From NCBI GenBank assembly GCA_013350285.1, contig JAAXWG010000001.1, positions 1 to 64,000 of the forward strand: a stretch of DNA of 64,000 bases. The letters are read 5' to 3'. Position numbers and translations under genes: made by a program. The notes under the pieces were generated by a model. It did no database searches. It had not been told where the DNA came from and saw only the letters and a program-made list of their open reading frames with translations. This DNA comes from Candidatus Altimarinota bacterium (lineage in GTDB: Bacteria > Patescibacteriota > Gracilibacteria > BD1-5 > UBA6164). Shown piece after piece: positions 53,491-63,943 of this stretch. Each line of letters opens with the position of its first letter. Positions within the stretch are counted from its first letter, which is position 1.

Positions 53491-55728
53491 TTATTTATTT
53501 GGTTTACAATTATCTTTTACTTTACATGGAATTACTTTTCAATAATCACAAGAAGGCACAGAAACTACTCCATCTTTTTTACTTTCTTCCCGTTCTTCCC
53601 TATCTTTTTCGGTCCATTCTACTTCTGGTTTTTCATACCATTTCTTTTTTTTACTTTCTTCCCGTTCTTCCCAATCTTTTTCGGTCCATTCTTCTTTTGA
53701 TTTTTCATACCATTTTTTTTCTTTTTCACATGGTGGTGTAAATATCGGCTCTTCTTCACATGGTGGTGTAACTGGCGGAGTATATCATAAATCTATAGTT
53801 TTTTCATATTTAATATTTCAAAATCTAAAATCTCACTCTTTAAAATCATTTAAAAAAATCATTCTTTCTTGTTTTATTCTTTCAAAATCAAATTCAATAC
53901 CTAATCATGGATTTAAACATACATCTCAATTTACTGCATAAATAGTATAAGAAATTTTTAATAATTCATTTCATTCACTATTTATAAATTTTTTAATATC
54001 TTCTTTTGTCTTGAGTTTATCACTATTTGGTAATAAAGAATTTATTTTTTTTCATATTTTTTCAAGAAAATCTTCAGGAAGTTTATCTATTAATATTGGA
54101 GACTTTAATCATTTAAGAGGTTCTATACTATCTTTTATAAGATTTCAATTACTATAAGGAATAAGACCATTTGGTGTTATAATAAAAGCCTCATCCATTA
54201 CTTCTTGTATTTTTACAGTATCAAATTCTTTTTTTTCAGCAATCTTAGTATAAAATCTATCCATTGCTTCATTTAAAGCATTTATGAGAGAATAATCACC
54301 AGAAAATTCTCTTTCTATAGTCTCTTTAAATAATTTTTGTCTTCAAGTTGTTTGATTGTATTCATTAATATTTGATTTTAATATAGCTTTTCCATCCGAA
54401 ATATCAATAACTGATGTTTGCATATAATACCATCTAGCTAACATTAAAATTTCTTTTTTTTCTTCTGGATTTTCTATATTTATCAAAGAAGAAATAAGCT
54501 TTTGAGATTCTTTACCTTCTTTAAGTGTTTGTATAAAATTATTCCAAACCAAATTTATATCTTTTTTTCCTTTTTGAAAATCAGATAATTCTTGTCTATT
54601 TTGCTTATAAACATCTCATGGAAGATTATTTTTATCAGCTAAAAATTTCTTCATAAGTTCCGTTATTTGTTTCATTTCTTGAGATGTTTCTACCCCTGTA
54701 CCAGGAAGTAATTCTTGTGTTCAATAAGAAATATCATGACTTGATGATTTTCTATTAATTTCTTTTATTCTCTTGTTTTGCTCTATATAAGAATTATCAC
54801 CCAAAAGAACATTATATCCTCCTTTGATATAAGTTCAAAGAAACTCATTTTTTCCTCCTACAACTTCAATATTTTTATAATTAATTCCTGCTGACCAATT
54901 AGCTTCTCTTCATTGAGAAATATCAAAAGATCAAAAAACCTTTGTATTATCAGCTATTTCTAATATTCATGTTAAATCAAATCATGCTCAAGATTTTTTT
55001 CCTTCTTTAAAATAATATGGAGATACTCAGATTTGTCATTTTTTAAAAGGAATTTTAGTATCAACTCCCATTTTATGCCATTCTTTTCATTTATATTGTA
55101 AGCTTTCATCTTTATATTCAGTCCATTGTCATCCTTCATCACTATACCAAGTATTTTCTGTATGTTTATCATAAATCTTTCCATTTGGAGATATTCCTCC
55201 TTCATAAAAAGCTCAAGCAATTAATCCATTTTCAAATTGATGATTTATTTCTGTTCACCAATTAAAAGATATAGCATCTATATTTTTTGGTCAAATATCT
55301 TGAGAGTAAGGATTATTTATATCTTTTGTAGCTACTCAGCCATAAATATTTACAAGATTTTCATCCAATAATTGAGCAATTGATAAATTTACAGAAGCTC
55401 AATTTTCTCAAATTATTGGAGTAGCCTGAATTCAAAATCTTCAAGAATTATCAATATGTGTATATCTTCATTGAACATATCTTTTTAAATCATCACTATA
55501 TCAAATTCATCATGAAATATTATTATAATCAGAAACTACTTTTCCTTTCTCAGTAGCAGAAACATCTTTTGGTCCTCAAAACAAAGACCCTCACAATAAT
55601 ATTAATTTAACATATCCTAAAAAATCATTTTTAATATCTTCTAGCCCCCTTTCAAAACTAGACATTTCTGCAAGTTTTTTATTATTTTTATTATTTTTAT
55701 TATTAGAACCTAAAAATTTTTCAAACAT
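53491..55728 (-). CDS. Large beta-rich surface protein with Trp/Glu/Lys-rich tail repeats
   Basis: A 745-residue protein. After a short Asn/Lys-rich start and a hydrophobic stretch (FLGYVKLILLGGSLFGG), residues ~60-330 are alternating beta strands (DLKRYVQGRYTHIDNSG, ASVNLSIAQLLDENLVNIYG, NWSAGINYKNIEVVGG), similar in character to the next gene. A long helical region follows. The end has a Cys/Pro-rich motif repeated twice (TPPCEEEPIF, TPPCEKEKK) and two tandem ~25-residue repeats built on KWYEKxxxEWTEKDxEEREE. It is probably a surface adhesin. The two neighbouring genes probably share an origin. Confidence 0.6.
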
Positions 55729-55761
55729 AAAATATTTTATTAAAAAGTAAAAACATTTTAG

Positions 55762-55789
55762 ATAATAAGTTTAAAATTTATTTTGTCAA
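55762..55789 (-). promoter_or_regulatory. Promoter of the large surface-protein gene
   Basis: Minus strand TTGACA (plus 55784-55789), 16 bp, TATTAT. It lies between the direct repeat and the gene, in the same place as the trpS promoter relative to the other repeat copy. Confidence 0.6.
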
Positions 55790-55811
55790 ATTTTTTATAC
55801 AACTTTTTTTT

Positions 55812-55928
55812 AAAAAATCAATACTCAACAAAAAAACCTCAAAATTTGAGGCTCTTAATAAATATTTTTTTCTACTTTCAATCTCATCACAAAGGTTTTG
55901 AGAGATTATCCATCATTTTTTGAAATTT
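55812..55928. repeat. Direct repeat, left copy (island boundary)
   Basis: 117 bp identical to 63884-64000 except one base (A at 55880, T at 63952). The repeat contains a gene 3' end, its terminator (CCTCAAA/TTTGAGG, 55837-55851) and the start of a promoter region. Weaker similarity continues to both downstream start codons. Exactly the trp-like operon lies between the copies. Confidence 0.95.
55829..55852 (-). terminator. Terminator within the direct repeat (left copy)
   Basis: Minus strand GAGCCTCAAATTTTGAGG followed by seven T. It ends transcription coming from trpE and shields the surface-protein promoter. Confidence 0.8.
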
Positions 55929-55945
55929 ATAATCTCCATTAATAT
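55872..55945 (-). pseudogene. 3' fragment of a duplicated gene
   Basis: In the frame not used by trpE, the sequence reads ILDINGDYKFQKMMDNLSKP then LGGDGK and TAG. The same C-terminal peptide, with one change, ends the gene cut off by the right edge of the window (63944-64000). So this is a truncated copy of that gene's tail, now sitting just behind trpE. Confidence 0.7.
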
Positions 55946-57508
55946 CTAAAATTCATCATTTTCTAAATGATAATTATAATATAACAAATTCAATATTTCA
56001 ATAAAACTTTTATTCTTATTTTTATGCTCTTTTATTTCATCTTCAGCTACAAAATCAATTACTATTCCTGATCAAACTTGATTATAAAGTATATTTCATT
56101 TTTTAATAATAGTTCTAATTATTACAGCAAAATCAGCATTTCCATTAAATCAAAAATATCCTATTGCTCAACTATAAATACCTCTATTGGTTATTTCATA
56201 TTTACTTATAAGTTTCATTGCCTTGATTTTTGGAGCTCATGTAACATTTCAGTGTGGAAAAATTCAAGAAAATATATCAAAATAATCTTTTCATTTAGCT
56301 ATTTTTCAAACTACATTAGATACTATATGTATTAGATGATTATATTTTTTAATATACATTTTTTTTGTAACTTTAATACTTCATGGTTCACAATTTTTTG
56401 ATAAATCATTTCTAATTAAATCTATTAACATTGTATGTTCAGCTTTTTCTTTTGGATTATTTTGTAATTCATGCTTTAGCCTTTTAAAGTCTTGCAGAGT
56501 TTTTCAAACTCACCTTGTTCAAGCAAGTGGCCTTGTTAGAACTTTACTTCAATTTATTCTTACAAAAGTCTCAGGAACTGATCATATAAGTTCAAAATCC
56601 TTAAAATTAAAATAAAACATATAACTTGCAGGATTTATATGCCTTAATCACTTATAAACATCTATTCAAGATATATTTTTTGATTTTGAAATATTTCATA
56701 AATCAAAAGAATAAGTTTCACTTATAACTGTTTGAAATACATCACCATCTGTTAAATCCCTTTTTAGTTCATTTAAAATATTTCTATATTGTGTATCAGA
56801 TAAATTTGATTTTATATTCATCTCTACATTTTTTTTATTTCAAGATAATATTAAAGGGGTATTTTTAGAATGTTTTGATATTATTTTTAAAATATTTCTG
56901 ATATTAATTTCTACTTTTTTTCTTTTACTTTCAAATTCTATTTGATTTATATTGTCATTCAAAAATATATTTGATATTATTTGAATTTTTCATTGTTTAA
57001 AATTATCAAAAATTACAAAATCTTTATATAATCAGAAAAATCAATATGGATAATTTTGATCTATATTTTTATGTTTAGATATTTTATAAAGAGACTCAAT
57101 ATTGTCATATCACATATATCAAATAAGCCCACTTGTCAAGGGGGGTAAATTATCGTTTTTAATAGATTTAAATTTTTTAGTTTCTTCTTTTAAAATATCA
57201 AATGGATTTTTATAAATTATTTTTTCTTCTTTATCAAACTTATAATCTTTAACTAAACAAGTTTTTTCATCTTGAAATAAAAAAGTTTTTCTTGGATTAA
57301 ATCATATAATAGTATATCTAGATGTATTAGATGCACTATCTAAACTTTCAAATAAAAATGGATAATTCACATTTTCTGAAATAAGATTTTCTAAACAATT
57401 TATAGGAGTTCATATTCAAGAAGAAATTTCAGTATAAACAGGCAAAAAATTTCACTTTTTTTTATATTTTTTTATATTTTGTATTTCTGGTAATAATTCT
57501 ATATTCAT
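55946..57508 (-). CDS. trpE: Anthranilate synthase component I
   Basis: A 520-residue chorismate-binding enzyme. N-terminal FESLDSASNTSRYTIIGFNP is the Trp-feedback region; the catalytic part has FQTVISETYSFDL, TRPLAGTRG, EHTMLIDLIRNDLSK, HGNVTGAPKIKAMKLI and NRGIYSGAIGYFG. Ala in PLAGT supports anthranilate rather than aminodeoxychorismate (which needs Lys here). It is a second, unfused copy of the function found in trpEG at 3983, and is more like classical TrpE. trpG is 6 bp upstream. It is the last gene of the operon; the repeat begins 17 bp after the stop. Confidence 0.9.
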
Positions 57509-57514
57509 ACCATT

Positions 57515-58111
57515 TTAGTTAAATAAAAAATTTTTTAATATCTTTAATCAATCAGGAGTTCCTATACTTTCTGGATGAAATTGAACTCCCCAAATATCAT
57601 ATTTTTTATGTTTTATTCACATAATTATATTATTTGTTTTTGCGATTATTTCAAGATTATTTGGTAAAGATATATTTTCTCAAATTTGAGAATGGTATCT
57701 CATTATTTTTATATTATCTTTTAATCACTTAAATATAATACTTTCATTATTTATAATTGCAAAATCTTCTTTTCAGTGCATTATTTCATTAGCAACGATT
57801 ACATTTCATCAAAAATATTTATAAATCAATTGATGTCATAAACATATTCAAAGTATTTTTATTTTATCTTTAAAATAATCAAGTAACTCCTCAGATATTC
57901 AAATATCTTCTTTTCTATATACAGTTCATTGTCATGGTCAAAAAATAATATGAGTAGGATTTGTCTGAATTATTTCTTTAAGAGTTTTTTCATTGTTTTT
58001 TATTACTAAAATATCATTAATAGAAATTTTATGTTTTTTAAAAATAATACATATAAAATTATATATATTATAAGTGAAAGAATCATAATTATCAATTATT
58101 ATTACTTTCAT
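57515..58111 (-). CDS. trpG: Anthranilate synthase component II (glutamine amidotransferase)
   Basis: A 198-residue class I amidotransferase. IIDNYDSFTYNIYNFI begins it; FGPGQGTVYRKEDIG is the oxyanion region; GICLGHQLIYKYFGG holds the catalytic Cys, and VQFHPESIGTPDG the His and Glu. Nearly all these Gly are TGA. It supplies ammonia to TrpE, whose gene follows after 6 bp. The start overlaps the end of the exporter gene by 23 bp. Confidence 0.92.
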
Positions 58112-58955
58112 ATTTTTTATTTAAAAAAGTATAAATAAACAAAGTAACTAAAATTAAAAACATTCAAATATAATTATAAGTATTTAAAATTAAATCAAAT
58201 AAAAATATTGAAAATATGATAGTAATTATGGGGGTTATATAATCAAAAAAGATTATTTTATTTCATAATTTTTTTATTGATTTAGCCCAAAGTATTGGAG
58301 CTATAAAAGTTGGAATTAATCATAATATGAATAATATAAAATATTGAAATAGGGTTATATCTTTAATTACTTCTAAATTAATATTTCATAATCCAATCAA
58401 TAATAAAAAAACTAAAAGAGATGAAAACAGATTTCATAGTGAAAATACTTCATTTTCATTTTTTATTTTTGATGAAAAAATCATCAAAAAAGCCCAAGCT
58501 ATTGAACTACAGAGCGGAATTATGATATATAAAAAATTTATAGTTATTCAGTTATCTGTATAACTAAGTAAACTTACTCATAAAATAAGTAATATTCATA
58601 TAAAATAATTGTATTTTTTAAATTCTTTTTTATACAAAATTGAATAAATAATATTTTGAAAAAAAGGAGAATTTTTGATTATTAAAGTTGCTAATATGAT
58701 ATTTCAAAAAATTATTCAGTAAAAATTTCCTAAATAATGAATTATTGTTAAAAATGAAATTATAAGAATATTTAATAAAAATATCTTACTTTTTAGTAAT
58801 GAAAAAATATTTTTGTTAAATATTCAAGGAAGTCATGCAAAAAACAATATAAATACAAAAAGTATTAGTATGTCAATGTCTCAAAGAAAATATTTCAATA
58901 ATATTGGAGCAAGTCACCAAGATAGTATTGAGAAAATTGGGTATAGGTATAACAT
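58089..58955 (-). CDS. EamA-like permease of the trp operon
   Basis: A 288-residue protein with nine or ten membrane segments in two halves (APILLKYFLGDIDILILFVF; SIAWAFLMIFSSKIKNENEV; FFDYITPIITIIFSIFLFDL). The second half matches the EamA pattern: an early GLIPTFIAPILWAKSIK and a late PIITIIFS. Gly is coded almost only by TGA. It overlaps trpG and lies 1 bp from the phosphatase-like gene, so it belongs to the operon and probably exports the product or an aromatic amino acid. Confidence 0.75.
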
Positions 58956-58956
58956 C

Positions 58957-59445
58957 TTATAATAATGATTTAACAATTAGTTTTATTTCATCTCTTATAA
59001 TTCTTGATTTTTCAATTCATTCTCAAGCTGGATCATCAACAACTTTTATTTGAATTTTATCACTATAGTTTTTCAATAAAAACTTAGTTGGATTTTCTCA
59101 TTTTACCCTAAATTCTGAATCTTGTTCTAAATTTAGCCACAATAATAATATTATCCTATCAGCTTCATCGCAAATTTCTTTTGTTAATAACTTTATCTCT
59201 TGAAAAGATATATCTATTCCATCTTCTCTCATAATATCTTGTATCATTGATGAAGGTTTTCATCAGTATTCTCTTATTCTTTTGTTTATTATCATGGATT
59301 CATTATCTATTTCTGGTAATAGATTAATTCTATCCTCTATTAAAGCAACACTAGTTCAATCTCGTGAATTAGTAAAATGGTTATAATATCACTCTGCCAT
59401 TTGACTCCTTCATACATTAGCTGAACAGATAAAAAGTGTTTTCAT
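58957..59445 (-). CDS. ArsC/low-molecular-weight phosphatase-like protein
   Basis: A 162-residue protein. LFICSANVGRSQMAEGYYNH is the Cys-x5-Arg-Ser loop (Cys7 nucleophile), GIDISFQEIKLL and EADRIILLLWL follow, and VVDDPAGEGIEKSRIIRDEI holds the Asp-Pro general acid. The order fits thioredoxin-type arsenate reductases as well as LMW tyrosine phosphatases. The extra Cys pair used by ArsC for thiol relay is not evident, so a phosphatase on a small molecule or protein is possible. Its place inside a biosynthetic operon, 1 bp from each neighbour, is unusual. Confidence 0.75.
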
Positions 59446-59446
59446 A

Positions 59447-60334
59447 TTATTTTAATTTTCTAAATAAAAATCAAGCTCAGTCTCATTTTTTTGGATTTTT
59501 TGCAATTATTCATAAATATATATCAGTTCATAAATTATGTTTCAATTCATTATATTCATCAATAGCAAATATTTCATTTTCTCATATTTTAGTAAAATTT
59601 ATAAAATCACTAATAAATTTAAAATTATCAGTTTTAACTTTTATTTCTTCTATAAATTCAAAAATTTTTATATTGTCATGTTTTTTATCTATTCTTCAAT
59701 TTATAAATCAATAATATACTAAAAAATTTAAGATATTTATAACTCAATTTTTAAATCAAATATCATCAACATGGTTTCAGCATTCTATTCAATAAGCTTC
59801 TTTTCATTTTCTTATAAATTCTCAAATAATAGATCATGTATTTCATATTTCATCAATTAAAATAGTTTCTACATCAAAGAATTTTTCTGCTTTATCTTTA
59901 TATTTTGTATCACTAATTCATATTAAGTCATTTCATTTTGATACACTATGGATATCTATTACAAAATCAATTTCATCAAATATTTGTTTTAATTCATAAA
60001 ATCTTTTATGCTCATAACTTCAATTTTTAAATTTTTTATTTGATACACGATTCATATTATCATCTATAAACCTAAACTTATTTTTATCTTCAGATTTTGA
60101 ATATTTTATATATGCCTCAATATTATTTGCAATTAAATAAATTTTTCATCATTTTAATTTTTCATTTATTTTAAATTCATTAACTAGATATTCAAATATC
60201 TTTAATCATACTGGTTCATTTCAATGAGTAATTGCAATAAGTCATATATTTTCCCCAGGTTTTCAAGAATCAATTATAGTAATTCAAGAAATATTTTTGT
60301 GAGTGTTTTTAACAAAATTATACATATTTTTCAT
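59447..60334 (-). CDS. Aspartoacylase/succinylglutamate desuccinylase-like zinc hydrolase
   Basis: A 295-residue hydrolase. AITHGNEPVGLKIFEYL gives zinc-binding His and Glu, DDNMNRVSN the substrate-binding Asn-Arg, FVIDIHSVSKG the third zinc ligand, and AYGIECGNH the catalytic Glu. These motifs in this order are those of AstE/aspartoacylase, which split N-acyl amino acids. The start overlaps the GNAT gene by 17 bp. A GNAT and a deacylase in one operon suggest that an N-acylated intermediate is made and removed. Confidence 0.8.
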
Positions 60335-61034
60335 TTTTGTAGTAAGCTACTAATAAAGAGTCTCAATTTTCATAATTAAATCAAGGATAAAAATTTTCAT
60401 CAACAAATCTTACATTTTGTTTATTTCACATAGGTCATCAATATACTCATTTAAATAATCCTTTTTCTAAACATTTTTTTCATCAATCTAAATTAGTAAA
60501 GAAATAATTTAACTCTTCTTCAATCATTCAATTATTTAGTAAAAAATCATAAGCATCTTCTCAAAGTAAAACTGTAAATCATTGTTTTTTTAAAGAATTT
60601 ATTATATTTTGATTTTGAGTTCTTAGAAAATATTTTCAATCATTTCATATTTTTTCTCAAAGTATTTTATATAATCATTTTCATTGTTGTTCTTTACTTA
60701 TAGAAGTTCAAAATCTATATACAAATCAATTAATAATTATAATAGATGAAAATCAAATTATTATTCAATTATTTTTTATTATGTATATGTGAGTACTTTT
60801 AAATATATGAGATTTTATATCATTATCTCAAACTTTTACTCCAAATCCTGACCTAATAACATTAATAACTTCTTGCATTTCATATTCAGGAAAATCACTA
60901 GGATTATAAACTTCTATAGTAATATTATTTTGTTCTACTAAATTTTTAACAGCATCAGATATTCAAGGTGATTGTTGAGAATATTCTTTTTTTATTCAAA
61001 ATCATAATGAATTTCACAAAGTATTTAAAGACAT
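60318..61034 (-). CDS. GNAT acetyltransferase-like protein
   Basis: A 238-residue protein. IIIGFSSIIIINGFVYRF is strand 4, then GTSISKEQQGKGLYKILGEK supplies the acyl-CoA loop (Gln-x-x-Gly-x-Gly type), and NIINSLKKQGFTVLLGED matches the end of the fold. The first ~65 residues and the C-terminal 60 (GPMGNKQNVRFVDENFYP) are extra and may bind the acceptor. The operon setting suggests an amino group of an aromatic compound as acceptor; this is inference. Confidence 0.72.
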
Positions 61035-61084
61035 AAATTTAAAAATTAACATTTAAAATATTTTATTAATCTTTTCATGATTAA

Positions 61085-62242
61085 CTACTTACTTAAAACA
61101 AATACTAAATAATGTCATAAATAAGGTTTATGCTTACAATGAGCTTTTTCATAATCAATAGCTTGATTTACTCTATCTTCATTGTCAAAAAATATGGGTG
61201 GCATCATAGAGGTAATAAATGAATGACTATAAGTTCAATCAACTTTTAATTCAGTTCAATTTAATTCAGCTAAGATATCATCATAACCTCTTGCCTTTGC
61301 ATAAACTTTAAATACTTTATGAGTTCAATCTCTCTTAATTATTGGTATTTCTATAAAATCATTTTCTGTATTTATAACAGTTTCCATAGAAGATTGCCAT
61401 GGTTGCCACCATTTATCCATTAAAGATTCACTATTATAAAATGATAAAAATGCTTTTCATCATTTTTTTAATATCCTATTTACTTCATTAATAATACCAT
61501 CATTTATTTCACTAGCAGATCAGAAATTTGCAACAACTAAATCAATTGAATTGTTTTTTTCTGGAATTCATTCAACTAAATCAGATTCTATGTATCAAAT
61601 ATTATATCATCAATTTAATTTTTTAGCTTCTCTAATCATATCTGGAGAAACATCATATCAATTTACTTTAAAAAATCATTCTGAAGATAAAAATCTTGTA
61701 ATATCTCAATTTGCACATCATAAATCTATAGCTACTCATTTATTTTCAGGTAGGTTTTCTTTTAATAAACCTAATTCCATACTTCTAGCTAATTTAGTAG
61801 CATTAAATCAATCTCAATAATCACTATAATTTTCAGCAACTTCACTTGTTAAAGATAATAAATTTCTTCTAAGTTCCTCTTGTGTAATTTCTTCTTTAAC
61901 AAAAATATTCTTTCTATCTAATATTTGTCTTTGTTTTTCTTTTCAAGCAGCAGTTATTAACCAAATAAGCATTTGCATCATTCTTTCATCTTCTCAAGAA
62001 TTTTTAGCAATTTCAGAAAACTTCATTATTAAATCATATTCTCTATCAAGCTGTAAAATTGCTTCTGATTTTCTTTTTGAAGATGCAATTTGTCACATAA
62101 GTATTAATCTATCTAAAAATATAGATGCTATTTTTGAAGTCATTTCAGTAAGAAGTTCTCTTGTGAGTTCTCTTGCTTTTTTTAAATCTTCTTGATTTTC
62201 ACTATTTAGTAAAATTCAAACTTGAAACAATCTTTCATCCAT
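61085..62242 (-). CDS. Chorismate mutase (AroQ-type) fused to a SAM-dependent methyltransferase
   Basis: A 385-residue fusion. Residues 20-110 are all-helical, with Arg28, Arg45, Lys56, Arg67-Glu68 and Gln104. The spacings (17, 11, 11 and, from Glu68, 36) match Arg11, Arg28, Lys39, Arg51, Glu52 and Gln88 of E. coli chorismate mutase to within one residue. From ~165 a class I methyltransferase follows: GVAIDLGCANGDITRFL (SAM loop), GYDVSPDMIREAKKL, SIDLVVANFG and NRILKKGGKAFLSFYN. So one chain may make prephenate and transfer a methyl or, as CmoA does with prephenate, form carboxy-SAM. It is the third gene of the trpS-trpR-...-trpG-trpE operon. I know no such fusion by name. Confidence 0.78.
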
Positions 62243-62330
62243 GATTTTAAAATTAAGAATAATTTATTTATTTCCAATATTATATATAATTATAAAATCA
62301 TGAATAACAAAATAAAGTTTCTACAACAAT

Positions 62331-62356
62331 GTTATAGTAATATACTACACTGTAAC
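62331..62356 (-). promoter_or_regulatory. Dyad upstream of the chorismate mutase-methyltransferase gene
   Basis: GTTATAG...CTGTAAC arms (one mismatch) surrounding TAGTA-ATA-TACTA, 88 bp before the start of the fusion gene and directly behind trpR2. It is a candidate site for TrpR2 or an internal promoter; the core does not match the TGTATTAAT site of the first trp locus. Confidence 0.35.
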
Positions 62357-62373
62357 AGTATAAAACTCTATAA

Positions 62374-62637
62374 TTATAATAATTTATGTATAATTTTTTT
62401 TTCGTATGTATAAAGTCTACTTCATCTACTTACTGTTGTTAAAGATATTCTTAGTTTTTCAGAAATCTCTCTTTGTGTAAGTCATTTTTTTAAATACCTT
62501 AATATTTGAATTCTTGCTCAAACATCTATTATTTCATCAGGTGTAAATAAATCTTTTATCAAATCGCATAAATCCTCTTTTGTTTCTATCTTTAATATAA
62601 TTTCAGACACTAACTCTAAAGCGTTTTTTAATTCCAT
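62374..62637 (-). CDS. Second TrpR-family repressor
   Basis: An 87-residue protein, the same length as the TrpR at 5992. FTPDEIIDVGARIQILRYL, KGLTQREISEKLRIS and LTTVSRGSRLYTYEKK align with it directly (TPAEIHDIAERIRILEML, GISQRKIALELGIS, ITTVTRGSRIFKYDGK). It lies between trpS and the chorismate mutase gene. It probably senses tryptophan, or the pathway product, and controls this operon. Confidence 0.85.
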
Positions 62638-62696
62638 ATTTTTTATTTTAAAAAATATATTTAATATTAATATCAAAAGGTTATATATAAATTTTT

Positions 62697-63809
62697 TTAA
62701 CTTTTTCAATATCAAATAATTCACATTTTTTCCTTTAATTCTTGTAATAATTCTTGTCAAATTTTTCTTACATTCTCACTACCTTCTTCAATAGATGAAA
62801 TCACTAAATCCATATTATTTTTATAATATTCTCTTTTTTCTCTGATAGGAGATATCAATTCATCTAAAATTTTTACTAAAAGTTTTTTTAATTCTCAATC
62901 TCAAACACTATTTTCTCAACCTTCAATATATCTTTTTTTGAGTTCTTCAAGATGCACTTTATCACTATAAAATATATCTAAATATTTAAATACTACATGA
63001 TTTTCTATATTTCAAGGAGCTGAGACTGAAGTTTTTCATGAATCAGTATACATACTATTCACTCATTTTTTGATTTCATTTAATGTCGCTGTCAAATAAA
63101 TAGTATTTCATAGGCTTTTACTCATTTTATCATTTCCATCAGTTCCTACCAGTCTTGGAGTTTCTGAAATCAGAGCCATTGGTAAAGGAAAGCTTGTCCC
63201 GTACATAGTATTTACTTTTTTGATTATCTTTCTTGCTAATTCTATATGCGGAATTTGGTCTTCTCATACTGGAACTATTTCTCATTTTGGTAGCATAATA
63301 TCTGCAACTTGACTAACGGGATAATTGATAAATCAAAGTGAAACTGAACTATTCTCTCATTCTCATCTATTTTCAATTTTTTTCATTTCATCTTTAAGAG
63401 TTGGATTATTTGTGGCAACACTATATGGAGTAAACATAGTGAGTAAATTGAAAAGTTCAGCAAATTCTGGAACATAACTTTGAACGACGAAGTTTGATTT
63501 TTTTGGATCTAGTCATACAGATAGCCAGTCAATAACCATATTTACTACAGCACTCCTTAATCTTTCTGTATCTCATAAATGATCTCACAAAACTTGATAA
63601 TCTGCTATTAAAAAATTATTTTTAATATTTTGGGTATCTTGCATTAATAGCCAATTTTCTAGTGCTCATTTAAAGTGTCATAGATGGAGTCTCCCACTTG
63701 GTCTCATACCAGTTAAACAATTTACAACCCTATCTCAAACTTTATATTTAAAATCTTCTACTCATCTTATTACATGTGGAGTTTTATTGGATATATTTAT
63801 TTTTTTCAT
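62697..63809 (-). CDS. trpS: Tryptophanyl-tRNA synthetase
   Basis: A 370-residue class I synthetase. TGMRPSGRLHLGHFKGALEN carries the HIGH-type site (HLGH, residues 42-45), GDHLGDTERLRSAVVNMVID matches the Rossmann core, and GNDKMSKSLGNTIYL the KMSKS loop. It charges tRNA-Trp. It is the first gene of the operon, behind a strong promoter. It may be the cell's normal enzyme or a second, regulated or resistant copy protecting the cell from an indole-like product; the window cannot tell. Confidence 0.93.
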
Positions 63810-63846
63810 AGAAATATTTATTAAAAAGTAAATAATAATAATAATA

Positions 63847-63874
63847 AATATAAAATTAATTACATTTTTGTCAA
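63847..63874 (-). promoter_or_regulatory. Promoter of the trpS operon
   Basis: Minus strand TTGACA (plus 63869-63874), 16 bp, TATATT. It begins just after the right copy of the direct repeat. Confidence 0.65.
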
Positions 63875-63900
63875 ATATTTTTAAAAAAATCAATACTCAA

Positions 63901-63924
63901 CAAAAAAACCTCAAAATTTGAGGC
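63901..63924 (-). terminator. Terminator within the direct repeat (right copy)
   Basis: Minus strand CCTCAAATTTTGAGG followed by seven T; it ends the gene cut by the window edge, ahead of the trpS promoter. Confidence 0.8.
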
Positions 63925-63943
63925 TCTTAATAAATATTTTTTT

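Noticed and set aside
53440-53741. Plus-strand ORFs rich in Phe and Leu with a repeated FFPFFPIFFGPF pattern
   Set aside because: They are antisense shadows of the Trp/Glu/Lys repeats of the minus-strand gene.
55862-55945. A possible second amino-acid leader peptide (minus-strand frame starting MEIINFKK, with a Trp codon) before the surface-protein gene
   Set aside because: It has one Trp only, and the same DNA reads better as the 3' tail of the gene repeated at 63944-64000; the hairpin behind it is that gene's terminator.
61085-62242. Treating the fusion gene as a DNA methyltransferase
   Set aside because: It lacks DPPY or PCQ motifs; the SAM domain is of the small-molecule class.
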